Shown piece by piece: positions 9,882 through 18,345 of a DNA stretch of 44,249 nt. Below the pieces are notes generated by a model, which was not told the origin of the DNA, did no database searches, and saw only the letters and a list, made by a program, of their open reading frames with translations. Made by a program: the position numbers and the translations under genes. How positions within the stretch are numbered: position 1 is the first letter of the stretch; every line of letters starts with the position of its first letter. The DNA comes from an uncultured Porphyromonadaceae bacterium (GTDB lineage: Bacteria > Bacteroidota > Bacteroidia > Bacteroidales > UBA11471), in the NCBI GenBank assembly GCA_900542765.1, contig UQOX01000022.1, forward strand, positions 1 to 44,249, written 5' to 3'.

Positions 9882-10859
9882 ATGAAAAAATGCATGTGGG
9901 GAATACTTCCCTTGTTATTACTGGCAATCTCCTGCTCAAAAGACGATGACAAAAAAATCAACACCGACAATACCCCGACGGCAACAGCCCCTCTTGTCAC
10001 GCCCCGGGTTGCCGTGTATGTCGATGACCCCGAAGGGAACCAGATAGACATGACCGGCATTCTCGAAATATTTCCCTGCATCGGAAACACTTCGTTTTAC
10101 TTCGGGAACTATATCAACAAGAAACTCAGTTCGTTCAACGGCTTCTATCCACTTGAAAACGGAGAAATCCTCGAACAGTATTACCGGCAACTATCGCTCC
10201 CGGAAGGAGAATACAACATGGTCTACTGGGGCACACCGGTATATGACGAACCCGAATACAGCCACCCCGCCATCATCACGCCGGGGGTAAGCATCGGCAG
10301 CGACATGTCCTCGCTCTATCTGCAACTCCGCGCCAACAATGACAGCACTTACGCACCGGTTTACGACATCGTCCACGCCGTAAAGGAAGCCGACATTACC
10401 TATGAAGACCTGAGTGTTGCCCTCACGCGTGTCGTGGCCGGAGTCAAAGTATCGGTAACCATGAACGACAGCAGCACGTTCAGCCCCAACATCGCGTCGA
10501 TGGAAGTCCGCATCGGCAGCATCGCCGAAAAAATGAATTACTACACGGCCCAAGCCGAGAACAAGACCAAGACGGTCAAATTCGGGCTGGTACGCTCCGA
10601 CGATGGCAAAACGATGAGCAATGCCACGGTCATGCTCTTCCCCTCGGCCGCCAATCCACTCTTTGAGTTGCGCATCACGATGCAAGACGGCAGCCTGCAC
10701 AAACTGTCTCAAAACCTCGGAAGTACCCTATCCGCCAATACCCGCCTTACCCTGAATATCGTCATGGGCGACATCATCGTGGGCGAAACATCGGGACACT
10801 TCACCATCGAAGAGTGGGAAGAAGACTCAGAAACCATCGAGTTCCCCATCGCTTACTGA
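9882..10859 (+). CDS. Lipoprotein resembling Mfa2/FimB fimbrial anchor proteins
   Basis: A lipoprotein of 325 residues with lipobox LLAISC (Cys18) followed by SKDDDKK, so it is probably sorted to the outer membrane. The segment YDIVHAVKEADITYEDLSV followed by ALTRVVAGVKVSVTM resembles the central region of FimB/Mfa2 proteins, which anchor and cap Bacteroidales fimbriae. The PEYSHPAIITPG and SSLYLQL segments before it fit the same fold. No fimbrillin or other fimbrial gene is adjacent, so a role in fimbria assembly is inference. The gene stands alone between two terminators; I found no clear TAnnTTTG promoter in the 130 bp before it. Alternative: a general Bacteroidales surface lipoprotein with a transthyretin-like fold. 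Confidence 0.62.
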   Translation: MKKCMWGILPLLLLAISCSKDDDKKINTDNTPTATAPLVTPRVAVYVDDPEGNQIDMTGILEIFPCIGNTSFYFGNYINKKLSSFNGFYPLENGEILEQYYRQLSLPEGEYNMVYWGTPVYDEPEYSHPAIITPGVSIGSDMSSLYLQLRANNDSTYAPVYDIVHAVKEADITYEDLSVALTRVVAGVKVSVTMNDSSTFSPNIASMEVRIGSIAEKMNYYTAQAENKTKTVKFGLVRSDDGKTMSNATVMLFPSAANPLFELRITMQDGSLHKLSQNLGSTLSANTRLTLNIVMGDIIVGETSGHFTIEEWEEDSETIEFPIAY

Positions 10860-10901
10860 TGTTCTTTATCGCCCCGGGTTGAAGGGTATATTCGGGGACA
10901 A

Positions 10902-10936
10902 AAAAAGAGAGTTACTGTTGCAGTAACTCTCTTTTT
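10902..10936. terminator. Bidirectional terminator between lipoprotein gene and tRNA-Lys
   Basis: A 16-bp perfect inverted repeat (AAAAAGAGAGTTACTG and its complement) surrounds a 3-nt centre, with A-runs on the left and T-runs on the right, so it can end transcripts from both sides. Its right edge touches the encoded CCA of the tRNA. Confidence 0.88.
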
Positions 10937-11011
10937 GGTGATCCGCCTGGGGCTCGAACCCAGGACCCCAACATTAAAAGTGTTGTGCTCTACCAGCTGA
11001 GCTAGCGAATC
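10936..11011 (-). tRNA. tRNA-Lys (anticodon TTT)
   Basis: The reverse strand folds as a 76-nt tRNA including an encoded CCA. The acceptor stem is GATTCGC/GCGGATC (one G-T pair); the D arm is GCTC...GAGC; the anticodon stem is CAACA/TGTTG around loop CTTTTAA (anticodon TTT); the T arm is CTGGG-TTCGAGC-CCCAG; and the discriminator is A. A full-consensus promoter lies upstream and a terminator hairpin abuts the 3' end, so it is transcribed alone. Confidence 0.97.
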
Positions 11012-11050
11012 ATCGCATCGAAAAACATGGTGTTTTTCTCAAATGCGTGG

Positions 11051-11081
11051 CAAAGGTAAGACTTATTTTACTTCACGCCAA
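11051..11081 (-). promoter_or_regulatory. Bacteroides-type promoter for tRNA-Lys
   Basis: On the reverse strand TTG (11079-11081) and TACCTTTG (11051-11058) are separated by exactly 20 bp, matching the Bacteroides -33/-7 consensus. Transcription would begin about 30 nt before the mature 5' end. Confidence 0.82.
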
Positions 11082-11114
11082 ATTTTAAGTCTACTTTTTA
11101 TGTGTTAAAAAATA

Positions 11115-12251
11115 TTACGCATCATTATTTCTCTCATTTTCAGAATTTTCTATCGGGACATCTTCTTTGGTATCTTCGCGCAAGATATAGCGTTCGTAGT
11201 AAGACTGCAAAAGCGTCGTCAGCGGCAGGGCGATAATCATGCCTATCAAGCCCAGCAACGTGCCCCATATCGAAAGAGACAACAGGATTATGGCCGGGTT
11301 GAGCCCCATGACATGCCCCATGATGCGCGGCACGAGAATCATATCTTCTATGAGCTGCACGACAACAAAGACAATGACACAGGCAAAGACAAGCCACCAA
11401 AAGCTTTGTCCGGGCTCGACCGACTTCAACATGCACAACAGCAGCGTCGGCAAAAAACCGACGACCTGCAAATAAGGAACCATATTGAGCAACCCTATAA
11501 AGAGCCCCAGCAAGATAGCCAACGGCAACCCTACTATCGAGAAGCCGATACTGAACAATATTCCCACCAGGAATGCTACACAAGCCTGTCCGCGGAAATA
11601 GCGATTCATGCTCTCTTTCACATCGTTGAAGATTTCAAGCGTCTTTGTACGATACCTATTGGGTATCAATGCCTTGAAACCGGAAATGATTTTGTCGTAA
11701 TCGAGCAAGATAAAAATAAAATAGAGAAAGATGATGAGCCAACTGATGATGTTGATAATCTGATTGACCGAACCGGTAAGCAACGCCCACAACTGTGTAG
11801 CCGTTTTTTCTATCAACATACGCCAATCTTGTGGGTCCATGGCTTCGGCGATGCGGGTAAAATTGATGCGTTCCTGCAAATAATGATGCCAACTCTCCGG
11901 TATAAACGGGGTTATTGATGACCCCCGCGTGAGATAGTCATGAATCAATGTCCGCATTTTCGAAGCCTCTTCAACAATTCCGGGTGTTATCAACCACACA
12001 AACAAGGCGATCACCCCACCCAAGATGAATAGTGCCAGGAAAATGGCAATGATGCGTATCTTCACCCGGCAACGATATTGAATGAATTCAACAAACGGAT
12101 TGACAAGGTAGGCCATGAGCCAGGCTATCAGGAAGGGAAGCAATGCGCTTTTGAGCAAACGTATCAAATAAAAAACGGCAACTATGGCTACCGCCGTAAA
12201 CAAGATGCGTATCACCCGGTCGAAGGTATAGGGTTGTCGTATTGATTTCAT
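11115..12251 (-). CDS. AI-2E family transporter (PF01594-type membrane protein)
   Basis: A 378-residue polytopic membrane protein with about eight hydrophobic helices, the charged FVEFIQYR region after the second, and the family-typical segments GLPLAILLGLFIGLLNMVPY and IMGHVMGLNPAIILLSL. The family includes putative AI-2 exporters and Na+/H+ antiporter-like proteins; the substrate cannot be told from sequence. The frame extends upstream to an ATG at 12317, but a -7 box at 12327-12334 would put the transcript start only a few bases before that codon. The ATG at 12251 (MKSIRQPY) leaves a normal leader of about 70 nt and keeps the first helix at the N-terminus, so I prefer it. It is monocistronic, with the tRNA gene downstream. 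Confidence 0.9.
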   Translation of the reverse strand: MKSIRQPYTFDRVIRILFTAVAIVAVFYLIRLLKSALLPFLIAWLMAYLVNPFVEFIQYRCRVKIRIIAIFLALFILGGVIALFVWLITPGIVEEASKMRTLIHDYLTRGSSITPFIPESWHHYLQERINFTRIAEAMDPQDWRMLIEKTATQLWALLTGSVNQIINIISWLIIFLYFIFILLDYDKIISGFKALIPNRYRTKTLEIFNDVKESMNRYFRGQACVAFLVGILFSIGFSIVGLPLAILLGLFIGLLNMVPYLQVVGFLPTLLLCMLKSVEPGQSFWWLVFACVIVFVVVQLIEDMILVPRIMGHVMGLNPAIILLSLSIWGTLLGLIGMIIALPLTTLLQSYYERYILREDTKEDVPIENSENERNNDA

Positions 12252-12326
12252 AACTGTTTCCGATATTTTATAAATTGCGTCACCGTAGGAAAAAGCCTCC
12301 CGACCGAAAGCCATCATACGTCATGA

Positions 12327-12334
12327 CAAATGTA
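12327..12334 (-). promoter_or_regulatory. -7 promoter box for the AI-2E family gene
   Basis: TACATTTG on the reverse strand matches TAnnTTTG. No TTG is found at the ideal distance upstream. It argues for the shorter start codon at 12251. Confidence 0.5.
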
Positions 12335-12456
12335 AGCAAATTCACGGGAATAATCTAATAAAATCGACAGATTACGTCCCGACCTGAAAGGTTTCGCCCC
12401 TCTCCAACCCCACTCCATCGGGAATAAAACGGCCATAAACAACCGCATGAAAAAGA

Positions 12457-12498
12457 GTCTCCAGGTCTATCCCAATATCAAGTTGGGACGTTGGAGAC
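12457..12498. repeat. Nested inverted repeat in a 280-bp intergenic gap
   Basis: Outer arms GTCTCCA/TGGAGAC enclose inner arms TCCCAA/TTGGGA with a 7-nt loop. No T-run follows. It lies about 50 bp before the flavoprotein promoter and could be an operator or a small structured RNA. Nothing else is recognisable in this gap apart from the two promoter boxes. Confidence 0.4.
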
Positions 12499-12546
12499 GA
12501 TGCGTCGAATTTTGATAGCATTCTTTTCTGGGCCGACAAAAAATAT

Positions 12547-12554
12547 TACCTTTG
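12547..12554 (+). promoter_or_regulatory. -7 promoter box for the flavoprotein gene
   Basis: TACCTTTG matches TAnnTTTG 46 bp before the start codon; the upstream -33 element is not clear. Confidence 0.6.
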
Positions 12555-12600
12555 TCAGAAAGGAAACGGTTATCATACATCAACTAATCACCATAAAATC

Positions 12601-13221
12601 ATGAAAGTCTTACTCATTAACGGAAGTCCGCACGCAAACGGGTGTACCTATACAGCATTGCACGAAGCAGAAACAACCTTACAAGCCAATGGCATAGAAA
12701 CGGAAATGCTCTATCTGGGACACAACCCCATTGCCGGTTGCATTGCTTGCGGCAGTTGCCTGAAAACAGGACATTGTTTCCGAGATGACCAGGTGCAGGA
12801 AATTCAAAAACGATTGGACGAATTTGACGGAATCATCATCGGCACGCCGGTCTATTTCAGTGCCCCATCGGGACAACTTGTCTCTTTCTTAAACCGTTTA
12901 TTCTACGCAACCGGCGCTCGTTGGGCCGGGAAATTGGGCGCTTCGGTCGTCTCCTGCCGACGAGGCGGAGCATCAGCCACCTTCGAGCAACTCAATCAAT
13001 ATTTCACACTCAACAACATGCCTATTGTCGCTTCTCAATATTGGAACTCGGTTCACGGCTCCAAACCCGAGGACGTAAAGAAAGACGAAGAAGGATTACA
13101 GACCATGCGCGTGTTGGGACAAAACATGGCTTGGTTGCTCCGATGCATCGAAGCCGGGAAAAACCAAGGCATAGAAAAACCTGTATATGAACCTCGCCTG
13201 AGAACCTCGTTCATACGGTAA
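12601..13221 (+). CDS. Flavodoxin-fold NAD(P)H:FMN oxidoreductase with iron-sulfur flavoprotein-type Cys motif
   Basis: A 206-residue protein with the flavodoxin-like FMN phosphate loop at the N-terminus (INGSPHANGCTYTAL) and GTPVYFSAPSGQ around the isoalloxazine site, as in the FMN_red/Isf families. C47, C50, C53 and C59 form a CX2CX2CX5C motif, the compact cluster that binds a [4Fe-4S] centre in archaeal iron-sulfur flavoprotein. So it may move electrons between an Fe-S cluster and FMN rather than only reduce a free substrate. The RRGGASATF segment is shared with related Bacteroides proteins. It is monocistronic behind its own promoter box. The physiological partner is unknown; detoxification of oxygen or quinones is a possibility, not something the sequence shows. 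Confidence 0.86.
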   Translation: MKVLLINGSPHANGCTYTALHEAETTLQANGIETEMLYLGHNPIAGCIACGSCLKTGHCFRDDQVQEIQKRLDEFDGIIIGTPVYFSAPSGQLVSFLNRLFYATGARWAGKLGASVVSCRRGGASATFEQLNQYFTLNNMPIVASQYWNSVHGSKPEDVKKDEEGLQTMRVLGQNMAWLLRCIEAGKNQGIEKPVYEPRLRTSFIR

Positions 13222-13375
13222 ATTCTTCTTTGGTATTTGACGATATTCACTTTTACGACATTATCGCCACTCGGTCATACCGGGAAATCAAGAGACAAAT
13301 TTCCGTCCTTGCCAACAAACCGGGGAAATAAATACCCCCCGATCATGAGTTCGAACAGATTATCTATTTGCCGAC

Positions 13376-14860
13376 ATGGGAGCATATAAACCACACCGAT
13401 GGGTGCCCGTCTTTTTGGCTGCGGCCTTATTCCTGACAATGGGGCAACCGACAGCAGCCCAAGACGTCATACCCCTTTCCCCCATCGGAGGCACAAACGC
13501 CTCGTCGGGGATATGCGTCATCGACATTGAGTCGGGGAAGACCGTAGCGGCCTATCAAGCCGAACAGTTCTTCGTCCCGGCATCGACCCAGAAACTCATC
13601 ACGGCCGCGACCTTGCTGATGTGCCATCGCCCCGATTGGCAACTGACGACCCGGGTTTTCTACGACGGAGCCGTCTCAAAGCGCGGCCGGCTGCATGGCA
13701 ATCTCTACATACAGGGGTGCGGTGACCCGTCGCTGGGTTCTCAATATGCCGACACACCGCCCGACCGTTTCATACAAGAGGTCGTAGCCGCGGTAAAAGC
13801 GGCCGGCATAACCGCCATCTCGGGCGGCATCGTCGCCGACGACGGAGCCATACCCGACAACCCGGTCGTGAGCAAATGGCTGTGGGAAGACGTGGGGAAC
13901 TACTATGCGGCCGGGTGTTACGGCATCAACTATGCCGACAACCGCTTCGCCGCCACTTTCAGCACCGGCGAGCCCGACAGCCGTCCCACCTTGCTCGGCA
14001 TCACGCCCGAAGTGGAGGGCTTGCGCTTCTATTACCCCTATCTGTCGACCAACCGCTCGGGACGCGACAGCGCCTACATCTACGGAGGCCCTTATGAATA
14101 CACCCGGCGCGTGTTCGGCTCGCTGCCGGCCCATCGAGAGCAATTCACCATCAAAGGAGACCTCCCCGACCCGCCACATTTCCTGGCTTCGCAACTGACC
14201 GACGCCCTGCGCAAGGCCGGCATAAAAGTTCACGACGAAGCGACCACGGCCCGACGGCTCCACGAATCGGGGCTCACGCTCCCGGACTACGAAACCGACG
14301 GGCATCTCCTGTTCCTGCACACCTCCCCCACACTGGCCGAGATGCTGCGGCACACGCTCACCCAAAGCGACAACCTCTATGCCGAAGCCCTTCTGCGACA
14401 GGTCGAACTGGCCGTTGCACCCACAGCCACTCTCGCGGGAAGTATCGAAGAGATGAAAACAATTTGGCGCGAAGCCGGATTTTCCATTGACGACGCAACC
14501 CTCTATGACGGCTCAGGTCTTTCGCCGCTCAACCGCATCACGCCGCTCATGATGGGGCAGTTGCTGGCTCATGTAGCCCGCTCGGGACAAGGGGGAGACC
14601 TCCTCCTTCCCGAACTCCTGCCACAACCGGGCGAAGGCACCCTCAAACGGTTCATGGCCGGTTCGACCCTGTCTCCGGCACTGCATCTCAAAAGCGGAAG
14701 CATGACCGGCGTGCAATGTTATGCAGGGTATTACACGGGCAAACGCTCCTACGCCGTAGTCGTGATGGTCAATCACTTCTCCGGCACCCGGGCCTCGGTG
14801 CAAAAAGAGATAGCCGACATGCTCACCCGGGTGCTCACGACACTCGACAACCGCCAATAA
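13376..14860 (+). CDS. dacB: D-alanyl-D-alanine carboxypeptidase/endopeptidase, PBP4 type (peptidase S13)
   Basis: Periplasmic enzyme that trims or opens peptidoglycan cross-links. After an N-terminal signal region (cleavage probably near TAAQ) the three penicillin-binding motifs are present in order: S70-T-Q-K73, S331-D-N333 and K439-S-G441. The large insertion between the first two motifs (roughly 100-320) is characteristic of class C PBPs such as PBP4. At 494 residues it is of normal family length. A HAD phosphatase starts 19 bp after the stop and may be co-transcribed. The start at 13376 is the only ATG that gives the signal peptide. Confidence 0.95.
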   Translation: MGAYKPHRWVPVFLAAALFLTMGQPTAAQDVIPLSPIGGTNASSGICVIDIESGKTVAAYQAEQFFVPASTQKLITAATLLMCHRPDWQLTTRVFYDGAVSKRGRLHGNLYIQGCGDPSLGSQYADTPPDRFIQEVVAAVKAAGITAISGGIVADDGAIPDNPVVSKWLWEDVGNYYAAGCYGINYADNRFAATFSTGEPDSRPTLLGITPEVEGLRFYYPYLSTNRSGRDSAYIYGGPYEYTRRVFGSLPAHREQFTIKGDLPDPPHFLASQLTDALRKAGIKVHDEATTARRLHESGLTLPDYETDGHLLFLHTSPTLAEMLRHTLTQSDNLYAEALLRQVELAVAPTATLAGSIEEMKTIWREAGFSIDDATLYDGSGLSPLNRITPLMMGQLLAHVARSGQGGDLLLPELLPQPGEGTLKRFMAGSTLSPALHLKSGSMTGVQCYAGYYTGKRSYAVVVMVNHFSGTRASVQKEIADMLTRVLTTLDNRQ

Positions 14861-14879
14861 ACCTCTATTGACTGATCTT

Positions 14880-15539
14880 ATGATAAAGACCGTTATTCTC
14901 GACTTTGATGGCACGCTGGCCGACACGCAGACCTGCATCGTCGCCACGACACAGGCCACGCTACACCGGCTGCAACTCCCGGCCGTACCCCAAGAAGAAA
15001 TCATTTCACGCATCGGGCTTCCCCTGCGTACGGTTCTTGCAGAAGGAGCCCTTATCCCCCAAGGAGACATTCTCGACAAGGCCGTCGATATTTACCGCGA
15101 AATCTTCGACGAGATAAGCCCCAATACCACCCGGCTTTTCCCTCGTGTCAAAGAGACGCTGATGAGAATGCACGCCGATGGCACGATCTTGACGATTGCC
15201 TCCGGGAAGAGTCGGAGGGTTCTGTTGCAGATGATGCGAGACTTTGACCTTCATGCTTTGGTCAGAGCTATCGTATGCGACGACGACGTAGACCATAAAA
15301 AACCGGCACCCGACATGGCCTTGCGGGCGCTGTCACTCACCGGCACCCGACCCGAAGAGGCTTTGGTCGTGGGCGACACGACTTTCGACATCGAGATGGG
15401 ACGCTCGGTCGGCTGCAAAACCTGCGGCGTGACTTTCGGCAACCACAGCCGCAGCCAACTCCAAGCCGCCGGAGCCGACTTCCTCATCGACGATTTTGCC
15501 CAGCTACGCGAAATTGTGCTGGCCCGACGGGAGAGTTAG
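14880..15539 (+). CDS. HAD-superfamily hydrolase, phosphoglycolate phosphatase-like
   Basis: A 219-residue cytosolic phosphatase. It shows HAD motif I DFDGT with nucleophile D8 and acid D10, motif II Ser in TIASGKS, motif III Lys in DHKKPAPDM, and motif IV GDTTFDIEMG. An alpha-helical cap between motifs I and II places it with the phosphoglycolate phosphatase/beta-phosphoglucomutase group; the substrate is not identifiable. The frame could be extended to a TTG at 14868, but the ATG at 14880 gives the usual short N-terminus directly before motif I. It follows the PBP4 gene closely and is closed by a strong hairpin terminator. Confidence 0.92.
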   Translation: MIKTVILDFDGTLADTQTCIVATTQATLHRLQLPAVPQEEIISRIGLPLRTVLAEGALIPQGDILDKAVDIYREIFDEISPNTTRLFPRVKETLMRMHADGTILTIASGKSRRVLLQMMRDFDLHALVRAIVCDDDVDHKKPAPDMALRALSLTGTRPEEALVVGDTTFDIEMGRSVGCKTCGVTFGNHSRSQLQAAGADFLIDDFAQLREIVLARRES

Positions 15540-15586
15540 TACCACGGAACACGGGAAAGCATCTCTGCGTCACGCTCCCAAGATGA

Positions 15587-15627
15587 AAAGCGAAGGCTTC
15601 CGACCTGTTGTCGGAAGCCTTCGCTTT
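15587..15627. terminator. Terminator after the HAD phosphatase
   Basis: An 18-bp perfect stem (AAAGCGAAGGCTTCCGAC and its complement) with a 5-nt loop, followed by CTCTTTAT; effective mainly on the plus strand. Confidence 0.85.
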
Positions 15628-15642
15628 CTCTTTATAAGAAAC

Positions 15643-15674
15643 TGTCGGGGCGACAGCATTCTGACGCCCCGACA
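15643..15674 (-). terminator. Terminator hairpin of the phosphofructokinase gene
   Basis: A 10-bp GC-rich stem (TGTCGGGGCG/CGCCCCGACA) with a 12-nt loop lies 8 bp after the minus-strand stop. The T-run is poor. Confidence 0.6.
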
Positions 15675-15682
15675 ATAGAATC

Positions 15683-17326
15683 TTACTGATGTTCAAGACG
15701 CAATGTCTCGGTGGGCTGGTCGCACACTTCGGCAGGGCCGAAATACTGGATAGGACCGGGATAGACATAGCAAGTCTCGCGCTCCCACTGCTTGCGTTGC
15801 GAAACGAAATACTTGAAAGGCGCTCCGTCGAGTTTCACCAATGCCTTTTGTATCACGGGTTTCAACTCACCGTTGCGGCGCTCCATGTTCATCATCATCG
15901 TCACGGGCACACCACCGGCAACCCACTCTTCGGCGGGACGTGTCGTATTGCGCACCGACGACATGTAACCGGTCTTCCCGGCACCGATAAGCATGGCGGC
16001 CGTGTAACCGAGCGAATAACAATAGTCGGCATCGAAATTCGAAGGTGCGGCACAACGGCCTTCGTAACCGAAGAAGTGTGTCTGAGCGGCAAATTTGCCC
16101 ACATACGAACCTTCGGCCTTCATCTCGGCCAAGCGGCGTCCTACCATTTCGGCGAGCAGTTTTTCGGTCTCGATGAGCGACACTTGCACATTGCCGTGCG
16201 GGTCGCGGTCGAGCGTAAGCTGACGGGCCACGGTCTCGGGCAGTGACGAGTAGATGGCGGCATTCTCGGGCGAAAGATGTTGAATGATATAATTGATTTG
16301 CTCCGATTTCCGCACCATGGCATATTCGTGGCCATGATTGGCCAGGAAATCGTTCAACTCGGCAATGAGTTTCTTCATGGCCGGGATAAACTCGATGAGC
16401 CCTTCGGGAATAAGCACGGTTCCGAAGTTATTGCCTTCGGAAGCCCGCACGGCAACCGCATTGGCGATGTAATTGACGATGTCGTCGAGAGTCTGCTGCT
16501 TGGCCTCGACCTCCTCGGAGATAAGGCAGATGTTGGGTTGGGTCTGCAATGCACACTCCAAAGCGATGTGCGAAGCCGAACGGCCCATGAGTTTGATAAA
16601 GTGCCAGTATTTCTTGGCCGAGTTGCAGTCGCGCTGTATGTTGCCAATCACCTCGGAATAGACCTTGCAAGCGGTATCGAAACCAAACGAACTCTCAATC
16701 ATCTCGTTTTTCAAGTCTCCGTCGATGGTCTTGGGGCAGCCGATTACCTGCACACCGGCACCGATTTGTTTGTAATACTCGGCCAACACGCAGGCATTGG
16801 TATTGGAGTCGTCACCACCGATAATGACCAACGCCGAGATATTGAGGTCTTTGAGAATTTGAAGACCTTTGTCGAACTGCTCTTTCTTTTCGAGTTTGGT
16901 ACGTCCCGAACCGATGATGTCGAAACCGCCCGTGTTGCGATATTCGTCGATAATTTCATCGGTGAGCTCGATATACTTGTGGTCGATGAGACCGGCCGGG
17001 CCAAGCAGGAATCCGAAGAGACGCGAACCCTTGTTCATCTTCTTGATGCCGTCGAAAAGACCGGCAATGACATTGTGCCCGCCGGGAGCCTGGCCACCCG
17101 AGAGAATCACGCCGACATTCAGCGCAGGATAAGATTGTTCTTCACTGCTCGGCTCAAAAGCCAGAACAGGCATACCATAGGTATTGGGAAAAAGGGCGGC
17201 AATCTCGTCTTGGTCGGCAACCGATTGTGTCGGAGCCCCCTCCTTGATGCGCACCGCCCCCTTCAAAGACTTGGGCAACTTGGGCTGATATGCGGCACGA
17301 GCCACCTGCAATGCACTCTTTTTCAT
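15683..17326 (-). CDS. pfp: Diphosphate--fructose-6-phosphate 1-phosphotransferase (PPi-PFK)
   Basis: Glycolytic enzyme that reversibly phosphorylates fructose 6-phosphate with pyrophosphate instead of ATP. At 547 residues it has the long form typical of PPi-PFKs. It carries the phosphate-binding loop [12 protein letters not shown]170-G-D172-D173 (the second Asp, in place of the Gly of ATP enzymes, marks PPi use) and PKTIDGD (198-204) with the catalytic Asp. The gene has its own promoter with full spacing, a leader of about 40 nt and a hairpin after the stop, so it is monocistronic. Using PPi saves ATP and is usual for Bacteroidales. Function is firm. Confidence 0.95.
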   Translation of the reverse strand: MKKSALQVARAAYQPKLPKSLKGAVRIKEGAPTQSVADQDEIAALFPNTYGMPVLAFEPSSEEQSYPALNVGVILSGGQAPGGHNVIAGLFDGIKKMNKGSRLFGFLLGPAGLIDHKYIELTDEIIDEYRNTGGFDIIGSGRTKLEKKEQFDKGLQILKDLNISALVIIGGDDSNTNACVLAEYYKQIGAGVQVIGCPKTIDGDLKNEMIESSFGFDTACKVYSEVIGNIQRDCNSAKKYWHFIKLMGRSASHIALECALQTQPNICLISEEVEAKQQTLDDIVNYIANAVAVRASEGNNFGTVLIPEGLIEFIPAMKKLIAELNDFLANHGHEYAMVRKSEQINYIIQHLSPENAAIYSSLPETVARQLTLDRDPHGNVQVSLIETEKLLAEMVGRRLAEMKAEGSYVGKFAAQTHFFGYEGRCAAPSNFDADYCYSLGYTAAMLIGAGKTGYMSSVRNTTRPAEEWVAGGVPVTMMMNMERRNGELKPVIQKALVKLDGAPFKYFVSQRKQWERETCYVYPGPIQYFGPAEVCDQPTETLRLEHQ

Positions 17327-17373
17327 AGATATTCGATTTTGATGAGTTAACGTGTATTTTTAAATAAGTCTTA

Positions 17374-17404
17374 CAAATATGCGTTTTTTTTTACGGATTG
17401 CCAA
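17374..17404 (-). promoter_or_regulatory. Promoter of the PPi-phosphofructokinase gene
   Basis: Reverse strand: TTG (17402-17404), 20 bp, then CATATTTG (17374-17381), one base off the TAnnTTTG consensus. The predicted start leaves a leader of about 40 nt. Confidence 0.6.
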
Positions 17405-17464
17405 ATAATCCCTCCCATTTTAGAAAAAAAATCGAACGACACCCGTTTTCCCTTTTGGGGGATA

Positions 17465-17495
17465 TTGCCTGATTGGGAAAAAAAACATACCTTTG
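17465..17495 (+). promoter_or_regulatory. Full-consensus promoter of the Fe-S scaffold/GGGtGRT operon
   Basis: TTG (17465-17467), 20 bp, TACCTTTG (17488-17495). Transcription should begin near 17502. This rules out the longer frame start at 17493, which lies inside the -7 box. Confidence 0.82.
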
Positions 17496-17501
17496 TCCCA
17501 A

Positions 17502-17642
17502 TTTCGGCTCGGTCATAACGGGCTCAACCCCTATGTGCGGAGAGCCTCGCAAAGTATAACGACATCGCCGGGCACAAAGTTTTGCACCCATAATTCAAGA
17601 ATTCAAGACACATTATATTATCCAATTAAAAACCAGAGCATT
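17502..17642 (+). other. 140-nt untranslated leader of the Fe-S scaffold operon
   Basis: Between the predicted transcript start and the ATG. It contains possible pairing GGCTC (17506-17510) with GAGCC (17542-17546) and a tandem ATTCAAG repeat near 17595. I do not recognise a known riboswitch. Confidence 0.35.
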
Positions 17643-18344
17643 ATGATCTATTCACAGGAAGTAGAACACATGTGTGTTGTAAAAAAGGGCCCCAACCACG
17701 GTCCCGCACCCATTCCCGAAGAAGGAAAATGGGTGAAAGCCAAAGAAATCATCGATATCTCGGGTCTGACCCACGGTGTGGGCTGGTGCGCTCCCCAACA
17801 AGGCGCTTGCAAACTGACGCTTAACGTAAAAGACGGTGTCATACAAGAAGCCCTCGTCGAGACCATCGGTTGCTCGGGCATGACCCACTCGGCCGCCATG
17901 GCATCGGAAATTCTCCCCGGCAAGACCATTCTCGAAGCCCTGAACACCGACCTCGTATGCGACGCCATCAACACCGCCATGCGCGAACTGTTCTTGCAAA
18001 TCGTTTACGGCCGTTCGCAATCGGCCTTCTCCGAAGGCGGCCTCATGATAGGCGCCGGCCTCGAAGACCTGGGCAAAGGTCTCCGCAGCCAGACGGGTAC
18101 CCTCTACGGCACCCTCGCCAAAGGTCCCCGTTACCTCGAAATGGCCGAAGGTTACATCAAAACGCTCGCCCTCGACAAGAACGACGAAATATGCGGTTAT
18201 GAATTTGTGCACCTGGGCAAATTCATGGACGAAATCAAGAAAGGTACCGACGCCAACGAAGCCTTGAAAAAAGTAACCGGTACCTACGGTCGCTTCTCGA
18301 AAGAGGCCGGTGCAGTAAAATACATTGACCCACGAAAAGAATAA
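17643..18344 (+). CDS. IscU/NifU-like iron-sulfur cluster scaffold protein partnered with GGGtGRT
   Basis: A 233-residue cytosolic protein. Residues about 70-115 align by eye with IscU: ETIGCSGMTHSAAMASEIL then PGKTILEAL mirrors the IscU segment that carries its conserved second Cys. Cysteines at 11, 49, 56, 77, 106 and 184 could ligate a cluster; C49, C56 and C77 are the best candidates. It is longer than IscU (about 130 residues) and has a distinct C-terminal half, so it belongs to a separate family that is consistently found beside GGGtGRT proteins. The start at 17643 is chosen because the longer frame would begin inside the promoter. The next gene starts 18 bp after the stop. Codon use is narrow, suggesting high expression. 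The cluster-scaffold role is inferred from homology, and the client is unknown. Confidence 0.82.
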   Translation: MIYSQEVEHMCVVKKGPNHGPAPIPEEGKWVKAKEIIDISGLTHGVGWCAPQQGACKLTLNVKDGVIQEALVETIGCSGMTHSAAMASEILPGKTILEALNTDLVCDAINTAMRELFLQIVYGRSQSAFSEGGLMIGAGLEDLGKGLRSQTGTLYGTLAKGPRYLEMAEGYIKTLALDKNDEICGYEFVHLGKFMDEIKKGTDANEALKKVTGTYGRFSKEAGAVKYIDPRKE

Positions 18345-18345
18345 C

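Noticed and set aside
15683..17326. ATP-dependent phosphofructokinase
   Set aside because: The GGDD motif and 547-residue length mark the PPi-dependent long form; ATP enzymes have GGDG and are about 320 residues.
16277..17350. 357-residue plus-strand frame opposite PPi-phosphofructokinase
   Set aside because: Exact overlap with a confidently identified enzyme on the other strand; no family similarity.
17493..17642. 50-residue N-terminal extension of the IscU-like protein
   Set aside because: It would begin inside the -7 promoter box and has no similarity to the family.
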